Shown: piece by piece, positions 62,349-64,000 of the stretch
How positions within the stretch are numbered: the stretch's first letter is position 1
Layout of the letters: every line of letters starts with the position of its first letter
Assembly: GCA_023954855.1 (NCBI GenBank)
Contig: JAGSGY010000012.1
Coordinates: 35,663-99,662 of the forward strand
DNA from: Pseudomonadota bacterium
Lineage (GTDB): Bacteria; Myxococcota_A; UBA796; GCA-2862545
DNA: 64,000 nt
Direction: 5' to 3'
The notes under the pieces: generated by a model
What the model was told of the DNA's origin: nothing
Database searches by the model: none
Seen by the model: the letters and a program-made list of their open reading frames with translations, nothing else
Position numbers and translations under genes: made by a program

Positions 62349-64000
62349 GCGGCTGGCTCGAGGTTGGCGCCGCCTGCGCCATCGTCTCGGCCACCACCTC
62401 CGTCTCCCCCACCGAGACGGGTTGGTCCGAGCAGGTGGTCTACGATCTGCTCTCGTCGGGTGGGTGCAAGACCGTGGTGCTGCACAGCGAACCGGGCGTG
62501 CAGCAAGCTCCCATCGTCGGAAAGCTGCGGCTGGGGGACGGATCCGGCGGAAAGCTCCGCTCGGAGCGTTACCGCACCACCAGTTCCCCCAGCGGCGCCG
62601 GCCTCGTGTCGGTCTCGCTTCCCGAGATGCTCTCGGGGGATGGTGTGCGGCTGACCGTCGATCGCAGCTGGCCCGCCGACCACAGCTATCGCTGGCAGCC
62701 CCATCGAGAGAGCGCCGCTTGGTCCGAGCTGCGGACCTGGCGTGGTGCACAGATCACCAGCTACGGCGAAATCGAGGTCGACCGAAAGCGAGGCACTGCC
62801 TGGGTGACCGCAGCGACCGAGTCCGACAGCGTCGAGCTCCCCACGGCCCTTCCAGAAGCCTATCCACGTGACTCCAGTCAGGTCGTCGTCGCCGAGTCGG
62901 GGCTAAGCCTGCGTGCGGCTCTCGAGAAGGTGGCCCCCCTCCTGCTGCAGCCGCGGGCCGTAGACGGCCACGAACTCGTGACCGGCGACGAGGCGTTGGC
63001 GCGAGGCATCGTCGATGACCGCGGCTGGGCCCGCACCCTCGTCGCACTCACGAAGGACGGGCCCGACCGCGTCGAACTCGGACACCGCATGCCGCGCAAC
63101 GCCCAAGCCGGGGCCACCCGAGACGCCGACGCCGAGCTGGCCGTGTACTTCGACGGCGAGACCGTGCGCCCACTGATGCACCCGGTCACCCCCGACTGGC
63201 GCGGAAACGTGCAGACCGATGGAACCCTCCAGCGCATGGAGTGGGACCAGGTCGCCCCCACCCAGCCGCAGAGTGCACTCACGCTCAACCGGGAGCTCAA
63301 CCTCGGCTGGACCGGCGACCCCCAGTATGCCCTGGTGCCCGGAGCCGGCTCGTGGGTCGTCACCGTCGACAGCATCGCGCTGCCGGCCGACACCGCCGCC
63401 GTTCGCTACCTGCCCCTGCCGAGCGACCCTGAAGAGTTCTCGTTCTCGGACGGCGCGACCTGGACCCCGACCCTCGGCGGCGTCCTGATCAGCGCCCCCC
63501 GCGGCGAAGCCCGCGAAGTCCAGGTGACCTACCGCCAGGAAGACGCCCCCACCTTTGGCGAGCGTGCAGACGTGGCCGGCTTCTCGGTCGACCAGCAAGT
63601 GCGCCCCCAGGACGGCAAGGTCCGCTGGGAAGGGACGTCCTGGCGCCTCGACAGCGCCGATGGACTCCCGATCCTTCCGAATCGCGAGGCCCTGCTTCGG
63701 GCGTTGGACTGGCGCTTCACCATCCTCGCCTACCCCGAGCCCGCGCTACCGGGCCTGCTCAAGGGACGCCGAGCGTCATGGGAGACGGCCACCGATCTAC
63801 CCGAGGCCCTTCGCTCCCGGGTCACGCCTGGCGACCTCGATGTGCCGCCCTTGTGGCCTCGCAAGCTGCTCAAGGCCCGCCGTAGCGGCGTGGTAAGCAG
63901 CGTCGAGGCCGCCCTGTTCACGTCCCAGTGGGCGCGAGCGATGCAGATCGACGCCGTCTGGGTCCTTGTGCGTCCGGCCCCTCGTGGTCCAGGCCCCGCC
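62345..64000 (+). CDS. Transglutaminase-like (DUF3857-like) protein, 3'-truncated by window edge
   Basis: Open frame of 552 codons from ATG 62345 (overlapping the previous stop) to the end of the window with no stop, so the gene continues outside. It is a mostly beta-rich protein with repeated WTRT-type strands (for example GGVLISAPRGEAREVQVTYR) in the middle, and near the window end a helix with RRSGVVSSVEAALFTSQWARAMQIDAVWVLVRP. That block resembles the transglutaminase-like core (in which Cys normally precedes such a helix) but the Cys position here is Val/Ser. The N-terminus has only a weak signal-like segment. The family call is tentative, based on length, strand pattern and the core-like helix. 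Confidence 0.55.
   Translation, partial: MSGWLEVGAACAIVSATTSVSPTETGWSEQVVYDLLSSGGCKTVVLHSEPGVQQAPIVGKLRLGDGSGGKLRSERYRTTSSPSGAGLVSVSLPEMLSGDGVRLTVDRSWPADHSYRWQPHRESAAWSELRTWRGAQITSYGEIEVDRKRGTAWVTAATESDSVELPTALPEAYPRDSSQVVVAESGLSLRAALEKVAPLLLQPRAVDGHELVTGDEALARGIVDDRGWARTLVALTKDGPDRVELGHRMPRNAQAGATRDADAELAVYFDGETVRPLMHPVTPDWRGNVQTDGTLQRMEWDQVAPTQPQSALTLNRELNLGWTGDPQYALVPGAGSWVVTVDSIALPADTAAVRYLPLPSDPEEFSFSDGATWTPTLGGVLISAPRGEAREVQVTYRQEDAPTFGERADVAGFSVDQQVRPQDGKVRWEGTSWRLDSADGLPILPNREALLRALDWRFTILAYPEPALPGLLKGRRASWETATDLPEALRSRVTPGDLDVPPLWPRKLLKARRSGVVSSVEAALFTSQWARAMQIDAVWVLVRPAPRGPGPA

Overview
This is a high-GC, very compact stretch of a Gram-negative chromosome, most likely from Myxococcota or a close 'deltaproteobacterial' relative. 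The reasons are several Hanks-type Ser/Thr kinases, many lipobox signal peptides followed by Asp/Thr-rich linkers, MopE-like metal-binding repeats, and two surface proteins with MYXO-CTERM-like tails (Cys motif, hydrophobic helix, Arg cluster). There are also mixed histidine-kinase and Ser/Thr-kinase signalling and frequent GTG/TTG starts with good Shine-Dalgarno sites. No rRNA, tRNA, IS element, phage gene or CRISPR array was recognised. Coding density is extreme: no gap reaches 300 bp, most same-strand neighbours are within about 20 bp or overlap by 4 bp, and several convergent genes end within 10 bp of each other or overlap.

Layout. 1-5.7 kb: a kinase cut by the left edge, two lipoproteins (one with Kelch repeats), a second kinase, a short-chain dehydrogenase and a zinc-ribbon membrane protein. 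5.6-9.0 kb: a minus-strand operon of FAD oxidoreductase, membrane polyferredoxin, ECF sigma factor and zinc-finger anti-sigma factor. 9.1-15.9 kb: YaaA, a hybrid histidine kinase with two receiver domains, an M28/PDZ peptidase lipoprotein, free-methionine-R-sulfoxide reductase and a MopE-like fragment.

15.9-32.4 kb is an envelope redox region. A six-gene minus-strand operon encodes lipoproteins, a planctomycete-type cytochrome protein, a Tat-exported DUF1501 protein, a small c-type cytochrome and a PA14 lipoprotein. On the plus strand are two beta-helix surface proteins, a cytochrome-like lipoprotein, a GT-C-like membrane protein, an SO2930-type diheme cytochrome and two tandem PQQ-type sugar dehydrogenases. 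These are followed by an ECF sigma factor and its membrane anti-sigma factor. The likely theme is oxidation of extracellular substrates with electrons passed to periplasmic cytochromes.

32.4-49 kb holds greB, a subtilase, a sensor kinase behind a small XRE regulator with a palindromic candidate operator, HEAT-like and FG-GAP-like exported proteins, an AAA/STAND ATPase plus TPR pair, an OmpR-type regulator, an Asp-rich repeat lipoprotein, a metallophosphoesterase and a PDZ protein. 49.1-54.5 kb is a tight four-gene operon (GcvT-like folate enzyme, two phytoene-desaturase-like FAD enzymes, beta-lactamase-fold hydrolase). 54.9-64 kb is a plus-strand run: STAND-TPR-kinase, SGNH hydrolase, NACHT-FGE fusion, alpha/beta hydrolase, HEAT-like protein and a transglutaminase-like protein leaving the window.

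The best candidates for under-described systems are the GcvT/FAD/FAD/hydrolase operon, the ATPase/TPR pair, and the STAND-kinase to NACHT-FGE run. All functional calls come from reading motifs; no database search was run.
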